The notes under the pieces are model-generated. The model saw only the letters and a program-made list of their open reading frames with translations. It had not been told where the DNA came from and made no database searches. From contig NZ_CANDNU010000001.1 of assembly GCF_947387495.1 (NCBI RefSeq), forward strand, positions 1 to 64,000: DNA of 64,000 nucleotides, read 5' to 3'. Each line of letters opens with the position of its first letter. Within the stretch, counting starts at the first letter, position 1. Shown here piece by piece: positions 18,037 to 27,068 of this stretch. The position numbers and the translations under genes are program-made. The DNA comes from Limosilactobacillus difficilis. GTDB taxonomy: Bacteria; Bacillota; Bacilli; Lactobacillales; Lactobacillaceae.

Positions 18037-19539
18037 TTGAATGAGCAGCAGTATGTGATGGCAATTGATGAGGGGACAACGAGTTCGCGGGCGATGATTT
18101 TTGATCACCAGGGCCAAGAAGTTGCCATGGCCCAACAAGAATTTAAACAGTATTTTCCCCATCCCGGTTGGGTTGAACATGACGCGATGGAGATTTGGGA
18201 CAGCGTTCAACAGGTAATTTCCAGCGTCTTGATCAAGTCGGGAATTCAACCTTATCGGATCGCTTCAATTGGGATCACCAACCAACGCGAAACGACTGTC
18301 ATTTGGGATCGTTATACCGGCAAGCCGATTTATCATGCCATCGTGTGGCAGTCCAAGCAGACTAGTGACATTGCTAATCAGTTAATCGCCGATGGTTATA
18401 AGGATATGATTCACCAAAAGACAGGACTGGTGGTTGATTCATATTTCTCAGCAACTAAGATCAAGTGGATCCTGGATCACGTCCCTGGCTCACGAGAACG
18501 AGCGCGCAGGGGAGAATTGCTGTTTGGGACGATTGACAGCTGGCTGCTGTGGAATCTCACTAGTCACCGCGTTCACACGACGGACGTCACCAATGCCAGC
18601 CGGACAATGTTGTTTAATATCCATACCCTCAAATGGGATACGGATATTTTGAAACTGCTCGATATTCCGAAAGAAATGTTGCCTTCGGTTCGGTCTTCAT
18701 CGGAAGTTTACGGCTACACTGGCGATTATCATTTCTTCGGGGTCCAGATTCCGGTTGCCGGGATCGCAGGTGACCAGCAGGCGGCGCTTTTCGGGCAGGG
18801 AGCCTTTGAAAAGGGCAATATCAAGAATACTTATGGTACTGGTGCTTTTATTGTTATGAACACCGGAACTCAGCCGATCTTGTCAAAAAATGGCCTTCTG
18901 ACAACGATCGCATACGGCCTTGATGGCAAGATCAATTACGCACTGGAAGGCAGCATTTTTGTTGCGGGCTCAGCTATTCAATGGCTGCGCGATGGCTTAA
19001 AGTTCTTCAAGCATGCCAGTGAGTCAGAAGAAATGGCAGTACAAGCCCAATCGACTGGTGGGGTTTACGTCGTTCCTTCTTTTACGGGCCTAGGTGCACC
19101 GTACTGGGATCAGGATGTTCGGGGAGCCATTTTCGGGTTGACCCGTGGCTCTGATAAAAAGGCCATCACCCGGGCCACTCTGGAGTCAATTGCTTACCAA
19201 ACTAAGGATGTCATTGACACGATGCGTAAAGATACTGGTCTCGAATTGTCAAAATTGACCGTCAATGGTGGAGCGTCCCGCAATGACTTTTTGATGCAAT
19301 TCCAGGCTGATATTCTGCAAACGCGGATCGAACGGGCCAAAATGGAAGAAACGACTGCCCTGGGTGCTGCCTTTTTGGCTGGTCTGGCGGTTGATTTTTG
19401 GGACAAGCAAGCTGATCTGAAGAACTGCAGCCCGATCGGTTCTGAATTTCGGCCACAGATGGCGGCCGCGGATGCTAAGCGTTACTATCAAGGCTGGCAG
19501 AAGGCAATTGAAGCTACTCGTTTTTTTAGCCAGCATTAA
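18037..19539 (+). CDS. glpK: Glycerol kinase
   Basis: GlpK phosphorylates glycerol to glycerol-3-phosphate. The N terminus [13 protein letters not shown] is the ATP/phosphate loop of the FGGY family; [11 protein letters not shown] and [18 protein letters not shown] are further signatures. His232 (GDYHFFG) matches the histidine that is phosphorylated by PTS HPr in enterococcal GlpK. The TTG at 18037 is the likely start: GGAAAGGG at 18020-18027 lies 9 nt upstream, and the TTG at 18028 is too close. From there the protein has 500 aa. No facilitator (glpF) or glycerol-phosphate oxidase gene is adjacent. Confidence 0.96.
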   Translation: MNEQQYVMAIDEGTTSSRAMIFDHQGQEVAMAQQEFKQYFPHPGWVEHDAMEIWDSVQQVISSVLIKSGIQPYRIASIGITNQRETTVIWDRYTGKPIYHAIVWQSKQTSDIANQLIADGYKDMIHQKTGLVVDSYFSATKIKWILDHVPGSRERARRGELLFGTIDSWLLWNLTSHRVHTTDVTNASRTMLFNIHTLKWDTDILKLLDIPKEMLPSVRSSSEVYGYTGDYHFFGVQIPVAGIAGDQQAALFGQGAFEKGNIKNTYGTGAFIVMNTGTQPILSKNGLLTTIAYGLDGKINYALEGSIFVAGSAIQWLRDGLKFFKHASESEEMAVQAQSTGGVYVVPSFTGLGAPYWDQDVRGAIFGLTRGSDKKAITRATLESIAYQTKDVIDTMRKDTGLELSKLTVNGGASRNDFLMQFQADILQTRIERAKMEETTALGAAFLAGLAVDFWDKQADLKNCSPIGSEFRPQMAAADAKRYYQGWQKAIEATRFFSQH

Positions 19540-19560
19540 TGAGTTGGAACACGTCGTCTT

Positions 19561-19589
19561 TTGGCAAATCAATGTTTGTATGATACAAT
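19561..19589 (+). promoter_or_regulatory. SigA promoter of the small unknown gene / prmA
   Basis: TTGGCA (19561-19566) and TACAAT (19584-19589) are 17 nt apart, with TGA just before the -10 (extended -10). It begins 21 nt after the glpK stop. Confidence 0.65.
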
Positions 19590-19664
19590 ATTCGAGATTA
19601 CAAGCAATTTGTCGAACAGAACAGGCTTTTTACTAACTTTGCGTGAAAGGAGGAAATGATTACC

Positions 19665-19991
19665 ATGCTTAATCGCACTAAGAAATTTATGCGTGATAAC
19701 GACCTGACATACCAAAAAGACTATATTCGGCCAATGATGACGCCACAGCATATCTATGTTTTTCGCTTTGGCAAACACGAATTAAAGAACCGGGTAATCA
19801 TTCGTTACTCCCATACCTGGACGGGGCGTCTGCGGATCAATGAAATTGACGTTAGACTGCACCACCAAAAGCATCCCCGTATTTTTAAAACGGAAACAGA
19901 GTTAATTGACTACCTTCGTCACCACTTAGAAAAGAAATGGGCAAAGGAAGGCAAAATTGTAAAAGACAAAGAGCACGACAACGCAAATTAA
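19665..19991 (+). CDS. Small basic hypothetical protein
   Basis: The product is a soluble, strongly basic protein of 108 aa (111 if the ATG at 19656 is used). It has no signal peptide or membrane span. The middle reads as beta strands (IYVFRF, RVIIRYS, RINEIDVRL) and the end as a charged helix with many Lys, His and Glu. I do not recognise the family. AAGGAGG at 19647-19653 is a perfect ribosome site, but it is 11 nt from the ATG at 19665 and 2 nt from the ATG at 19656. It has its own promoter and a GC-rich terminator, so it is a single-gene unit ahead of prmA. Confidence 0.75.
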   Translation: MLNRTKKFMRDNDLTYQKDYIRPMMTPQHIYVFRFGKHELKNRVIIRYSHTWTGRLRINEIDVRLHHQKHPRIFKTETELIDYLRHHLEKKWAKEGKIVKDKEHDNAN

Positions 19992-20004
19992 AGCGAAAGA
20001 TTTT

Positions 20005-20048
20005 GGAGGCCGGGGAAAAACTGCGTTTTTTCTCCGGCCTCCGCTTGT
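20005..20048 (+). terminator. Terminator between the small unknown gene and prmA
   Basis: GGAGGCCGG at 20005-20013 pairs with CCGGCCTCC at 20034-20042, and the inner A5/T6 tracts add more pairs. A long GC-rich stem is followed by GCTTGTTT. Confidence 0.65.
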
Positions 20049-20063
20049 TTAGGAGTGATTTTC

Positions 20064-21023
20064 ATGGAATGGACGGCAGTGACGGTAATTACCAGTAATG
20101 AAGCGGTTGAAGCGGTCTCTTACATTCTGACCGATGAGGGAGCGAGTGGGGTTCAAATCGATAATGCCGCGGACTACGCTCACTTGCAAGCGGGTCATTA
20201 TGGCAAATATGGTGAAATTGTGGACCCGCAAACCCTGCCCCACCGTCAACATGGCGCAGCAGTGACCGGTTATTTTCCGCCTAAGACCTTTTTACCAGAA
20301 TTAATTAGGACGATTGAAAGCCGGGTTAAACAGTTAGCTTCCTTTGGCCTTAATTGCGGTCCTGGGACTGTTGAAAGCAGTGCCATTAAAGACGAGCAGT
20401 GGGCAACTGTTTGGCAGAAGTATTACCACTCGGTGCGGGTCACTAACCAACTGACTATCGTACCTAAATGGGAAGATTACCACCGTCAGCAAGCCGGCGA
20501 AAAGTTGCTGATTTTGGATCCGGGGATGGCTTTTGGGACTGGGACGCACCCGACAACCAAGCTGATGCTGCAAGCACTGGAAACCGTCATTAAGGGTGGC
20601 GAATCGATGATTGACGTCGGAACAGGATCAGGGGTGCTGAGCATTGCCGCCAAACAACTGGGTGCCGGGCATGTTATCGCTTATGACATCGATGAAACGG
20701 CGGTGGCATCAGCCCGCGAGAATCTCAATTTAAATCCGGTAGCAAGCGACGTTGAATTGGGGGTCAATAGTCTGTTGGATGGCATTCACCAGCAGGTTGA
20801 CCTGGTGGTGGCCAATATCCTGGCTGAAATTATCGTTCCGCTGATCCCCCAGGCGTGGGATAACCTGAAGCAGGGCGGGCAGCTGCTTCTGTCGGGAATC
20901 ATCAAGGATAAGTTGAGCCTGGTCACTGAAACGTTGAGTAAACAGGGGTTCTTGGTTGACGAAACTTTACGCATGAAGGATTGGTACGGCATCATTGCCC
21001 ACAGACCAACTGAGCAGGAGTAG
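20064..21023 (+). CDS. prmA: Ribosomal protein L11 methyltransferase
   Basis: PrmA trimethylates ribosomal protein L11 using S-adenosylmethionine. The N-terminal substrate-recognition domain is followed by the methyltransferase domain with [14 protein letters not shown], the SAM motif [18 protein letters not shown] and the catalytic-site motif [10 protein letters not shown]. The length is 319 aa. The ATG at 20064 has AGGAGTG (20051-20057) 6 nt upstream; the in-frame GTG at 20055 overlaps that site. rsmE follows 11 nt later, the usual pairing in Firmicutes. Confidence 0.95.
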   Translation: MEWTAVTVITSNEAVEAVSYILTDEGASGVQIDNAADYAHLQAGHYGKYGEIVDPQTLPHRQHGAAVTGYFPPKTFLPELIRTIESRVKQLASFGLNCGPGTVESSAIKDEQWATVWQKYYHSVRVTNQLTIVPKWEDYHRQQAGEKLLILDPGMAFGTGTHPTTKLMLQALETVIKGGESMIDVGTGSGVLSIAAKQLGAGHVIAYDIDETAVASARENLNLNPVASDVELGVNSLLDGIHQQVDLVVANILAEIIVPLIPQAWDNLKQGGQLLLSGIIKDKLSLVTETLSKQGFLVDETLRMKDWYGIIAHRPTEQE

Positions 21024-21034
21024 GGGGGAGTCAA

Positions 21035-21781
21035 ATGCAACACTATTTTTTACTTGAGCAATCACCACAAGAAAAGAAATTCCAACTCCCAGCAGACATT
21101 CGTCACCATTTTTTGACGGTCTTACGGGCTGTAGCCGGGGATGAGTGTGAATTAGTATTAAAAGATCACCAGACTTACCTGGTGCGTTTAATCGACGACC
21201 AGGGCTGTGTTCAGGTGGTCAAGAACTTGCCGCATCAGTCTGAGTTGCCGGTTGAAACCATTCTCGCTTGCGGGATTCCGAAGACCAAAGAAAAACCCGC
21301 GTGGATCGTTCAAAAGAGCACGGAACTGGGAGTACGTGAGATAGTTTTCTTCAACGCGCAGCGCTCTGTTTCGCTGTGGAAAGCCAACAAACGAGCAAAG
21401 AAGCTGCAGCGGTTGCAAAAAATCGCCCAGGGTGCAGCAGAACAATCACACCGTAACTACATTCCCAAGATTTCATATGCCGACAATTGGCAGCAGGCGC
21501 TGCAAATAACTCGACCCAATGTCAGCCTGGTGGCATGGGAAGAATCGGCCAAACGCGGCGAACGTGCCCAGCTGGCACAGCAGTTGCAAAAACTACAAAA
21601 AAACCAGCGTCTCCTGGCGCTTTTCGGACCTGAAGGGGGGCTGACTTCTGAGGAAGTTAGTGCAATGAAAGACGCGGGAATGATTGCTGTCGGGTTAGGT
21701 CCGCGGATTTTGCGGACTGAGACTGCGCCTCTGTATTTGATGGCAGCGGTTTCCTATCAGCTAGAGCTGTTGAACTGTTAA
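21035..21781 (+). CDS. rsmE: 16S rRNA (uracil(1498)-N(3))-methyltransferase
   Basis: RsmE methylates N3 of U1498 in the decoding region of 16S rRNA. It is a SPOUT enzyme: a short PUA-like N-terminal domain is followed by the knotted domain with GIPKTKEKPAWIVQKSTELG, GPEGGLTSEEV and LGPRILRTETAPL. At 248 aa the length is standard. A strong GGGGGGAG ribosome site precedes the ATG. It is cotranscribed with prmA. Confidence 0.95.
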   Translation: MQHYFLLEQSPQEKKFQLPADIRHHFLTVLRAVAGDECELVLKDHQTYLVRLIDDQGCVQVVKNLPHQSELPVETILACGIPKTKEKPAWIVQKSTELGVREIVFFNAQRSVSLWKANKRAKKLQRLQKIAQGAAEQSHRNYIPKISYADNWQQALQITRPNVSLVAWEESAKRGERAQLAQQLQKLQKNQRLLALFGPEGGLTSEEVSAMKDAGMIAVGLGPRILRTETAPLYLMAAVSYQLELLNC

Positions 21782-21796
21782 AGTCGCTGCGTTCTG

Positions 21797-21805
21797 TGGT
21801 AGAAT
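21797..21805 (+). promoter_or_regulatory. Candidate extended -10 ahead of the small membrane gene and rel
   Basis: TGGTAGAAT (TGn plus TAGAAT) lies 33 nt before the next ATG in the 57-nt gap after rsmE. No -35 box is clear. It may drive the membrane-protein gene, rel and dtd. Confidence 0.4.
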
Positions 21806-21838
21806 ATTTCCATTAGCTAATGCGAAGGAGCTGGTGTT

Positions 21839-22201
21839 ATGAAGGCAAAGTGGCAAACAATTAGTCAACATCTCGATCTGGTCTGGTGGATTGTGGTGAT
21901 CATCTGCGGTTTAATTATCCCCATGTTAAAGAAGCAACCGCTAATTCACTTCGGTCACTTGAAAAAGGCCATTTTTGTTGGCTGGTTCTTGTTTACCATT
22001 AATGGCCTGGCAAGTGTTTGGCTGGGTTACCGTTTGGTACAGCGGGCTGGCCAGTGGTGGCAGCTTTTTGTTTTACCGGTTTTGTTCTTCATTACTGCCT
22101 ACCAGTTCGCACCCAAGTATACCTGGTACTTTGCCTTATTCTATCTAGGGGTCAGCTACTTAACGTGGTCGATTAAGCGTTCATCACTGGGCACAAAGTA
22201 A
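21839..22201 (+). CDS. Small integral membrane protein, unknown function
   Basis: This 120-aa protein has about four hydrophobic helices (near residues 14-30, 44-64, 72-90 and 95-111) joined by very short loops, with basic residues between helices 1 and 2 and at the C terminus. It resembles DUF3397-type small membrane proteins of lactobacilli in size and layout, but I cannot confirm the family by eye. GAAGGAGC precedes the ATG. rel begins 15 nt later, so they are likely cotranscribed; this alone does not show a role in the stringent response. Confidence 0.7.
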   Translation: MKAKWQTISQHLDLVWWIVVIICGLIIPMLKKQPLIHFGHLKKAIFVGWFLFTINGLASVWLGYRLVQRAGQWWQLFVLPVLFFITAYQFAPKYTWYFALFYLGVSYLTWSIKRSSLGTK

Positions 22202-22216
22202 AGGAGGTCGTCAATC

Positions 22217-24454
22217 ATGTCAGAAGAATTAAAAGAGCTGACGGCAGATGACGTTCACAATCTTTGCAAGAAGTATATGAATGAGGAGCACGTCAAAAAG
22301 GTTGACCGGGCTTATCATTTTGCTTTTGTGGCCCATCACGATCAACGACGCAAATCGGGGGAACCTTACATTATTCACCCGATTCAAGTGGCCGGGATTT
22401 TAGCCAATTTGCGGATGGATCCCGATACCGTTTGTGCTGGCTACCTTCACGACATTGTCGAAGATACGGGCGCCAACCTGGATGACATCAAGACTTTGTT
22501 TGGGCCGACCGTGGCCCTGATCGTCGACGGTGACACCAAGCTGAGCAAAATTCACTACAAGTCGAATAAAGAACAAATGGCGGCGACTCACCGGAAACTC
22601 TTGCTTGCGATGAGTAAGGATATCCGGGTGATGATCGTCAAGCTTGCTGACCGTTTGCATAATATGCGGACATTGCAGCATCTGCGGCCGGATAAGCAAC
22701 GGCGCATCGCTAACGAAACGTTAGAGATCTATGCCCCAATTGCTGATCGCTTGGGGATCAGCACAATTAAGTGGGAGCTTGAAGACCTCTCTTTGCGCTA
22801 CCTCAATCCGCAACAGTATTACCGGATTGTTCATCTGATGAATTCCCGGCGGGATCAGCGGGTCGATTATATCAAGCGGGCAATCGAACAGATCAAAAAG
22901 GCGATTAGCGGTTTGAATTTGGGCCCTAATACCGAAATTTACGGGCGCCCGAAGCACATTTACTCGATTTACCATAAGATGGTGACGAAGCACAAGCAAT
23001 TTAGCCAGATTTACGACCTCTTGGCTGTTCGGGTGGTCGTCGATTCTATTCGGGATTGTTACGCCGTCCTCGGCGCAATTCATACAACCTGGAAACCGAT
23101 GCCGGGTCGCTTTAAGGATTACATTGCGATGCCTAAGGCTAATGGCTATCAGTCCCTGCACACAACAGTGATCGGCCCCCAGGGGACGCCGCTGGAAATT
23201 CAAATTCGGACACACCACATGCACCAAGTGGCTGAATACGGGGTTGCGGCTCACTGGGCATACAAGGAAGGTAATTTTAAGGGTGTCAAAGCTAGTCAGG
23301 ACTCCCAGAAGCTTAACGTCGTCAAGGAAATTCTAGAAATGCGGAGCGAGTCACAGGGGACTGATGACTTTCTCAAGGGGATTCAAAGCGACGTCTTTGC
23401 AGACAAGGTCTACGCCTTTACCCCGAAAGGGGACGTCATCGAAATGCCAAAAGGTTCAGGCCCTTTGGATATGGCTTATCAGATTCACACTGAGGTCGGT
23501 AACCATACGACTGGAGCGAAGGTGAATGGTCGCATTGTTCCACTCAATTACGAAATCAAAAACGGCGATATAGTTGATATGTTGACTTCGCAGTCGTCGG
23601 CCGGGCCAAGTCGTGACTGGCTTGATCTGGTTTCAACGCGGCGCGCGCGCAACAAGATTCGGCAATTTTTCCGGGTCCATAACCGTACGGCAAACATTCA
23701 GCGAGGGCGTCAGTTGGTAGAAAGTGAGCTGCACGAGAGTGGCTATGAACCAGCCACTTTAATGGTGCCAGACAAAGAACAAGAAATTGTTGCCAAGATG
23801 CATTTTAAGACCGCTGATGACATGTACGCGTCGATCGGTTTTGGAGATACGACCCCAAAGGGGGCTGCCAATCACTTTACGGCTGATATTCGACAGCAAC
23901 GCCGTGATGATCGTGAACGGGCCGAGCAAAAAGCAGTTCTTGAGAACCATCAAACCGTCGACAAGTCGAGCCACAACCAGGCTAAGCATATGTCTAAAGG
24001 GGGTGGCGGCGTCGTGGTCGAAGGGGTCGACAACCTGTTGACCCGGTTATCACACTGCTGTAATCCAGTTCCTGGCGATCCAATTGTCGGCTACATTACA
24101 AAGGGGCGGGGCATTTCAGTGCACCGTGCCGACTGTCCGAACATCAAACAAGCCGAGCTCAATGGACAACGCATTGTCAATGTCTATTGGGATAGTCCGG
24201 AAGGTGATAAGACCAACTACAACGCTGATATCGAAGTGCAGGGTTATAACCGCAGTGGGCTGCTGAACGATGTCTTGCGTTCAATCAATAACAATACGCG
24301 TTATTTGACATCGGTTAACGGTAAAGTAGACCATAATAAGATGGCAACGATCAACGCGTCGGTTGGCGTTCGCAATTTGAAGCACCTGCAATTGATTATC
24401 GATGCTTTAAAGAATATCCCAGATGTTTACGTTGTGAAACGGGTAATCTCTTAA
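22217..24454 (+). CDS. relA: Bifunctional (p)ppGpp synthetase/hydrolase Rel
   Basis: Rel makes (p)ppGpp from ATP and GTP/GDP when uncharged tRNA stalls ribosomes, and degrades it otherwise. The hydrolase domain is intact, with HD at residues 78-79 and ED at 82-83 ([11 protein letters not shown]). The synthetase domain shows [13 protein letters not shown] and [20 protein letters not shown] domain follows ([20 protein letters not shown]), then a zinc-finger/helical region with [20 protein letters not shown], and a C-terminal ACT domain ([20 protein letters not shown]). At 745 aa it is the full-length ribosome-associated form. AAGGAGGTCGT precedes the start. dtd follows after 11 nt, as in most Firmicutes. 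Confidence 0.96.
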   Translation: MSEELKELTADDVHNLCKKYMNEEHVKKVDRAYHFAFVAHHDQRRKSGEPYIIHPIQVAGILANLRMDPDTVCAGYLHDIVEDTGANLDDIKTLFGPTVALIVDGDTKLSKIHYKSNKEQMAATHRKLLLAMSKDIRVMIVKLADRLHNMRTLQHLRPDKQRRIANETLEIYAPIADRLGISTIKWELEDLSLRYLNPQQYYRIVHLMNSRRDQRVDYIKRAIEQIKKAISGLNLGPNTEIYGRPKHIYSIYHKMVTKHKQFSQIYDLLAVRVVVDSIRDCYAVLGAIHTTWKPMPGRFKDYIAMPKANGYQSLHTTVIGPQGTPLEIQIRTHHMHQVAEYGVAAHWAYKEGNFKGVKASQDSQKLNVVKEILEMRSESQGTDDFLKGIQSDVFADKVYAFTPKGDVIEMPKGSGPLDMAYQIHTEVGNHTTGAKVNGRIVPLNYEIKNGDIVDMLTSQSSAGPSRDWLDLVSTRRARNKIRQFFRVHNRTANIQRGRQLVESELHESGYEPATLMVPDKEQEIVAKMHFKTADDMYASIGFGDTTPKGAANHFTADIRQQRRDDRERAEQKAVLENHQTVDKSSHNQAKHMSKGGGGVVVEGVDNLLTRLSHCCNPVPGDPIVGYITKGRGISVHRADCPNIKQAELNGQRIVNVYWDSPEGDKTNYNADIEVQGYNRSGLLNDVLRSINNNTRYLTSVNGKVDHNKMATINASVGVRNLKHLQLIIDALKNIPDVYVVKRVIS

Positions 24455-24465
24455 GGAGGCAGATT

Positions 24466-24903
24466 ATGCGAGTGGTGTTGCAAAAGGTCAATCACGCTAG
24501 CGTTACGATTAAGGGTTGCGTTGTTGGTCAAATCCAGCAGGGTTACATGTTACTGGTTGGCTTTGCCCCGACCGACACAGATGAGCAGCTTGACTACCTG
24601 GTCCATAAGATCGTGAATTTGCGCGTCTTTGAAGACAAGGATGGGAAAATGAATTACTCCATAAAAGATGTCGGGGGTGCCATCCTGTCGATTTCACAAT
24701 TTACCCTCTACGCGGACACCAAGCACGGCAACCGTCCTGGTTTCTCCAAGGCAGCCCGTCCCGACATTGCTGAACCGTTATATGAGCGTTTCAACAAGAA
24801 GCTCGCGGCGGCCGGGATTCATGTGGAGACCGGCCATTTTGGCGCTGATATGCAAGTGGCTTTAGAAAATGATGGGCCGACGACAATTATCTACGAAAAA
24901 TAA
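24466..24903 (+). CDS. dtd: D-aminoacyl-tRNA deacylase
   Basis: Dtd cleaves D-amino acids, and glycine mischarged on tRNA-Ala, from tRNA. The two active-site motifs are visible: ISQFTLYAD and the C-terminal [10 protein letters not shown], the form common in Firmicutes. At 145 aa the length is standard. It starts 11 nt after rel with TAAGGAGG upstream. A strong bidirectional terminator follows. Confidence 0.95.
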   Translation: MRVVLQKVNHASVTIKGCVVGQIQQGYMLLVGFAPTDTDEQLDYLVHKIVNLRVFEDKDGKMNYSIKDVGGAILSISQFTLYADTKHGNRPGFSKAARPDIAEPLYERFNKKLAAAGIHVETGHFGADMQVALENDGPTTIIYEK

Positions 24904-24929
24904 AAGAACAAGATGCATAGATGACAAAG

Positions 24930-24977
24930 AAGACCTCATGACTCCTGTAAAAGAAAGCCATGAGGTCTTTATAATTT
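24930..24977. terminator. Bidirectional terminator between dtd and the kinase-like gene
   Basis: AAGACCTCATG (24930-24940) pairs perfectly with CATGAGGTCTT (24959-24969) around an 18-nt loop. TTTATAATTT follows on the plus strand; the minus-strand side is followed by a weaker T stretch. It serves two convergent units. Confidence 0.75.
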
Positions 24978-24990
24978 AGCTTTTAATCAA

Positions 24991-25839
24991 CTAAAAACCA
25001 CCTAGGATTGCGTCCACTGAACCGCCGTAAGTTTCGCCGAAGAGAATCAGATGCAAGCAGAGGTAGAAGAAACGATACCACTGCAAACGGTCACGAAAGC
25101 CATCATCAAAGGGGAAAGTTTGCTGGTAGGCTTGATAAAATTCGCTGTCAAAACCGCCAAAGATGGTTGTCATGGCAAGATCATATTCCCGGTCGGCATA
25201 AACTGCGTCAGGGTCGATGAGAAGCGGGTGACCATCTTGGTCGAACATGTAGTTGCCGGACCAAAGATCGCCGTGGCAAAGGCTCGGGACAACAGAATGC
25301 TCTTGATAGTAATTTTGAAAGGCACTGATCATATGATCCATGTGCTGCTGGCGCCACTTGTTCCACCGGCCCAGCTTTTCGCAAGCATCGATTTCTGGTT
25401 CCAAGCGCTGCTCAACGTAAAAGCGACTCCAGTTATCGTCCCAGTTGTTGGTCTTATTGAGGGCGCCAGTTTCGTGGTTGTCGACAAAACCAAAACGGTC
25501 ATTAGTCTGGGAATGCAGTTTAGCAACAAGCTGCCCCAGTTCAGCTTGGCTGCCCTGGAAGCCGGTATTCACCCAGTTTAAAACGAGGTAGGCGTCCCCA
25601 TTAATTTGCCCGTTGTATAAAGGTTTGGGGCAGCGAATCGCCTTGCTCATAGCTTTGAGACCGTTAATTTCATGTCCAAAATACTTTGCCGTTTTGTGAG
25701 GTTGAACCTTCATGAAGTATTGGTGGCTATCAGTGGTGATTTGATAGGCTTCATTGATGTCGCCACCACTAACTGGCTTGAGCTTCTTGATGTTTTTGAT
25801 CGGTAATTGACTAATCCATTGATGGTTTAATCGACTCAT
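24991..25839 (-). CDS. Fructosamine kinase family protein
   Basis: The 282-aa protein has the small-kinase fold of the fructosamine/ketosamine-3-kinase family. It shows SGGDINEAYQI (nucleotide loop), CHGDLWSGN (catalytic loop) and LLIDPDAVYADREYDLAM (metal-binding DPD). Bacterial members phosphorylate ketosamines such as ribulosamines or fructosamines, supporting deglycation; the exact substrate is not known. GGAGATG lies just before the ATG. The gene lies 20 nt downstream of the amidase gene on the same strand and is likely cotranscribed with it, though no functional link is evident. Confidence 0.88.
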   Translation of the reverse strand: MSRLNHQWISQLPIKNIKKLKPVSGGDINEAYQITTDSHQYFMKVQPHKTAKYFGHEINGLKAMSKAIRCPKPLYNGQINGDAYLVLNWVNTGFQGSQAELGQLVAKLHSQTNDRFGFVDNHETGALNKTNNWDDNWSRFYVEQRLEPEIDACEKLGRWNKWRQQHMDHMISAFQNYYQEHSVVPSLCHGDLWSGNYMFDQDGHPLLIDPDAVYADREYDLAMTTIFGGFDSEFYQAYQQTFPFDDGFRDRLQWYRFFYLCLHLILFGETYGGSVDAILGGF

Positions 25840-25859
25840 TCCTGCATCTCCTTAGATTT

Positions 25860-26705
25860 TTACTGTTTAAAAAATTGGTTGAGACCTTTTACAACATCAT
25901 TGGCAACCTTAACTTGATAGGAAAAACTTTTGATGTGGTGGAAGTCCTTACGGCTATTAATATAGCCCATTTCGCACAAAATTGCTGGCCGTGTATTGTC
26001 CCTGATTACCAGGAAGTTTCCAAAATCAGTCCCCTTATTGGTCAACGGAAGGTTGTCAAACTGTGCTGACAAGCTTTCGGCTAGCTGCTTGGAAGTTCCG
26101 CGGTGGTAATAATAAGTCGTGATCCCAGTTCCTTCGTTACGTTGGGGTGAAGAATCATAGTGGAAACTGATAAAGGCATCGGCGTGGGCACTCTCGGCGA
26201 GTTGTGGCCGGGGCTTTAAGGCAACATAACGGTCGTTATCCCGCGTCATGATCACGTGACAACCCCGTAAGCGAAGGGCGGCGGCCACCTTTTTTGCCAA
26301 CTGGAGTGTATAAGTTTTTTCCATGTAGCGAGAATTTTTGGAATCTTTATATTCTGCCCCTGAATCGGACCCGCCGTGGCCGGCATCGATGACCACCGTC
26401 GCTTCAGAAAGACGGGACACATGCCCCAGTGGCTTCTTGCGGTCAACAAGCCAACTGGCGACCCAGCCGTATTTGTGGTCTGTAATGCGGATCTTATACC
26501 AATCGTTGCGTTTGCTAATGACATGGTAGCGTTGTCGCTGGGTATGGTCAATGGTCGGATAATCGATTCCAGGCCCACGATGGATGTTTAGGTTGGCAGT
26601 TTTGATGTCGACTGTTTTTTGCCGGCTTAATCCCCAGACCAACACCAGCGCTAACAAGATTAGCAAGACACTGATGATGATCGAATTTGGCAGTTTTTTC
26701 TTCAC
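25860..26705 (-). CDS. N-acetylmuramoyl-L-alanine amidase with SH3 domain
   Basis: This enzyme should cut the bond between muramic acid and the stem peptide in the cell wall. An N-terminal membrane anchor or signal (residues 8-25, SIIISVLLILLALVLVWGL) is followed by a bacterial SH3 domain at about 33-90 (ANLNIHRGPGIDYPTIDHTQ). The Amidase_3 domain fills about 105-278, with zinc ligands in VVIDAGHGGSDSG, the glutamate in MEKTYTLQLAKKV, the His of FISFHYDS and the catalytic Glu in ILCEMGYINS. At 281 aa it is complete. Its place between dtd and hisS is common in lactobacilli. Confidence 0.93.
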   Translation of the reverse strand: MKKKLPNSIIISVLLILLALVLVWGLSRQKTVDIKTANLNIHRGPGIDYPTIDHTQRQRYHVISKRNDWYKIRITDHKYGWVASWLVDRKKPLGHVSRLSEATVVIDAGHGGSDSGAEYKDSKNSRYMEKTYTLQLAKKVAAALRLRGCHVIMTRDNDRYVALKPRPQLAESAHADAFISFHYDSSPQRNEGTGITTYYYHRGTSKQLAESLSAQFDNLPLTNKGTDFGNFLVIRDNTRPAILCEMGYINSRKDFHHIKSFSYQVKVANDVVKGLNQFFKQ

Positions 26706-26797
26706 GACGTCACCCCCGGCCAGAAGTTTCTGCTTTTGATTTTAAAACACCTGTGGGCTTTTGCAAGCGTCTTCTTCCAATTGGGAGTGATTGTGAC

Positions 26798-26831
26798 TTG
26801 ACTTGACGCAGGGCAACTGGTAACTTAAATA
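26798..26831 (+). promoter_or_regulatory. Promoter region of the hisS-aspS T-box leader
   Basis: Two overlapping possibilities are seen: TTGACG (26803-26808) with TAAATA (26826-26831), or TTGACT (26798-26803) with TAACTT (26821-26826). Both have 17-nt spacing. Either would start the transcript just before the T-box stem I. Confidence 0.55.
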
Positions 26832-26844
26832 GCGTACAAGATAT

Positions 26845-27040
26845 TAATGACCAGTGAAGAAGAATGTGCGGCAAGCCTCAAACTAGCGAGTAGGGTCTGG
26901 TGAAAGCCTACTGGAAGGTTATCCGCTTGACACTTTGGAGGTCGGGACTGTTAATCCCCGTCGTTACGACGTTATCCAAGAGTGATACCAAGGTGGTACC
27001 GTGCATCAATGCACCCTTGCAGTTGCGAGGGTGTTTTTCT
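26845..27040 (+). promoter_or_regulatory. T-box riboswitch of hisS-aspS
   Basis: The leader carries the T-box sequence AAGGTGGTACCGTG (26990-27003), followed by a terminator (27012-27020 with 27025-27033, then a T-rich tract at 27034-27044). The stem I base GACC (26848-26851) can pair with GGTC (26939-26942), and GCGG (26872-26875) with CCGC (26923-26926). Between them on the 3' side lies TTGACACTTTG, the expected place of the specifier. GACAC at 26929-26933 contains both GAC (Asp) and CAC (His). The apical hairpin AGTAGG/CCTACT is also present. Uncharged tRNA should promote read-through into hisS-aspS. Confidence 0.92.
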
Positions 27041-27068
27041 TTTTGGCAGAATTTTAAGGAGGAATAAC

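Noticed and set aside
23759-24266. Short open frames on both strands inside rel
   Set aside because: They overlap the certain Rel coding region and lack start signals.
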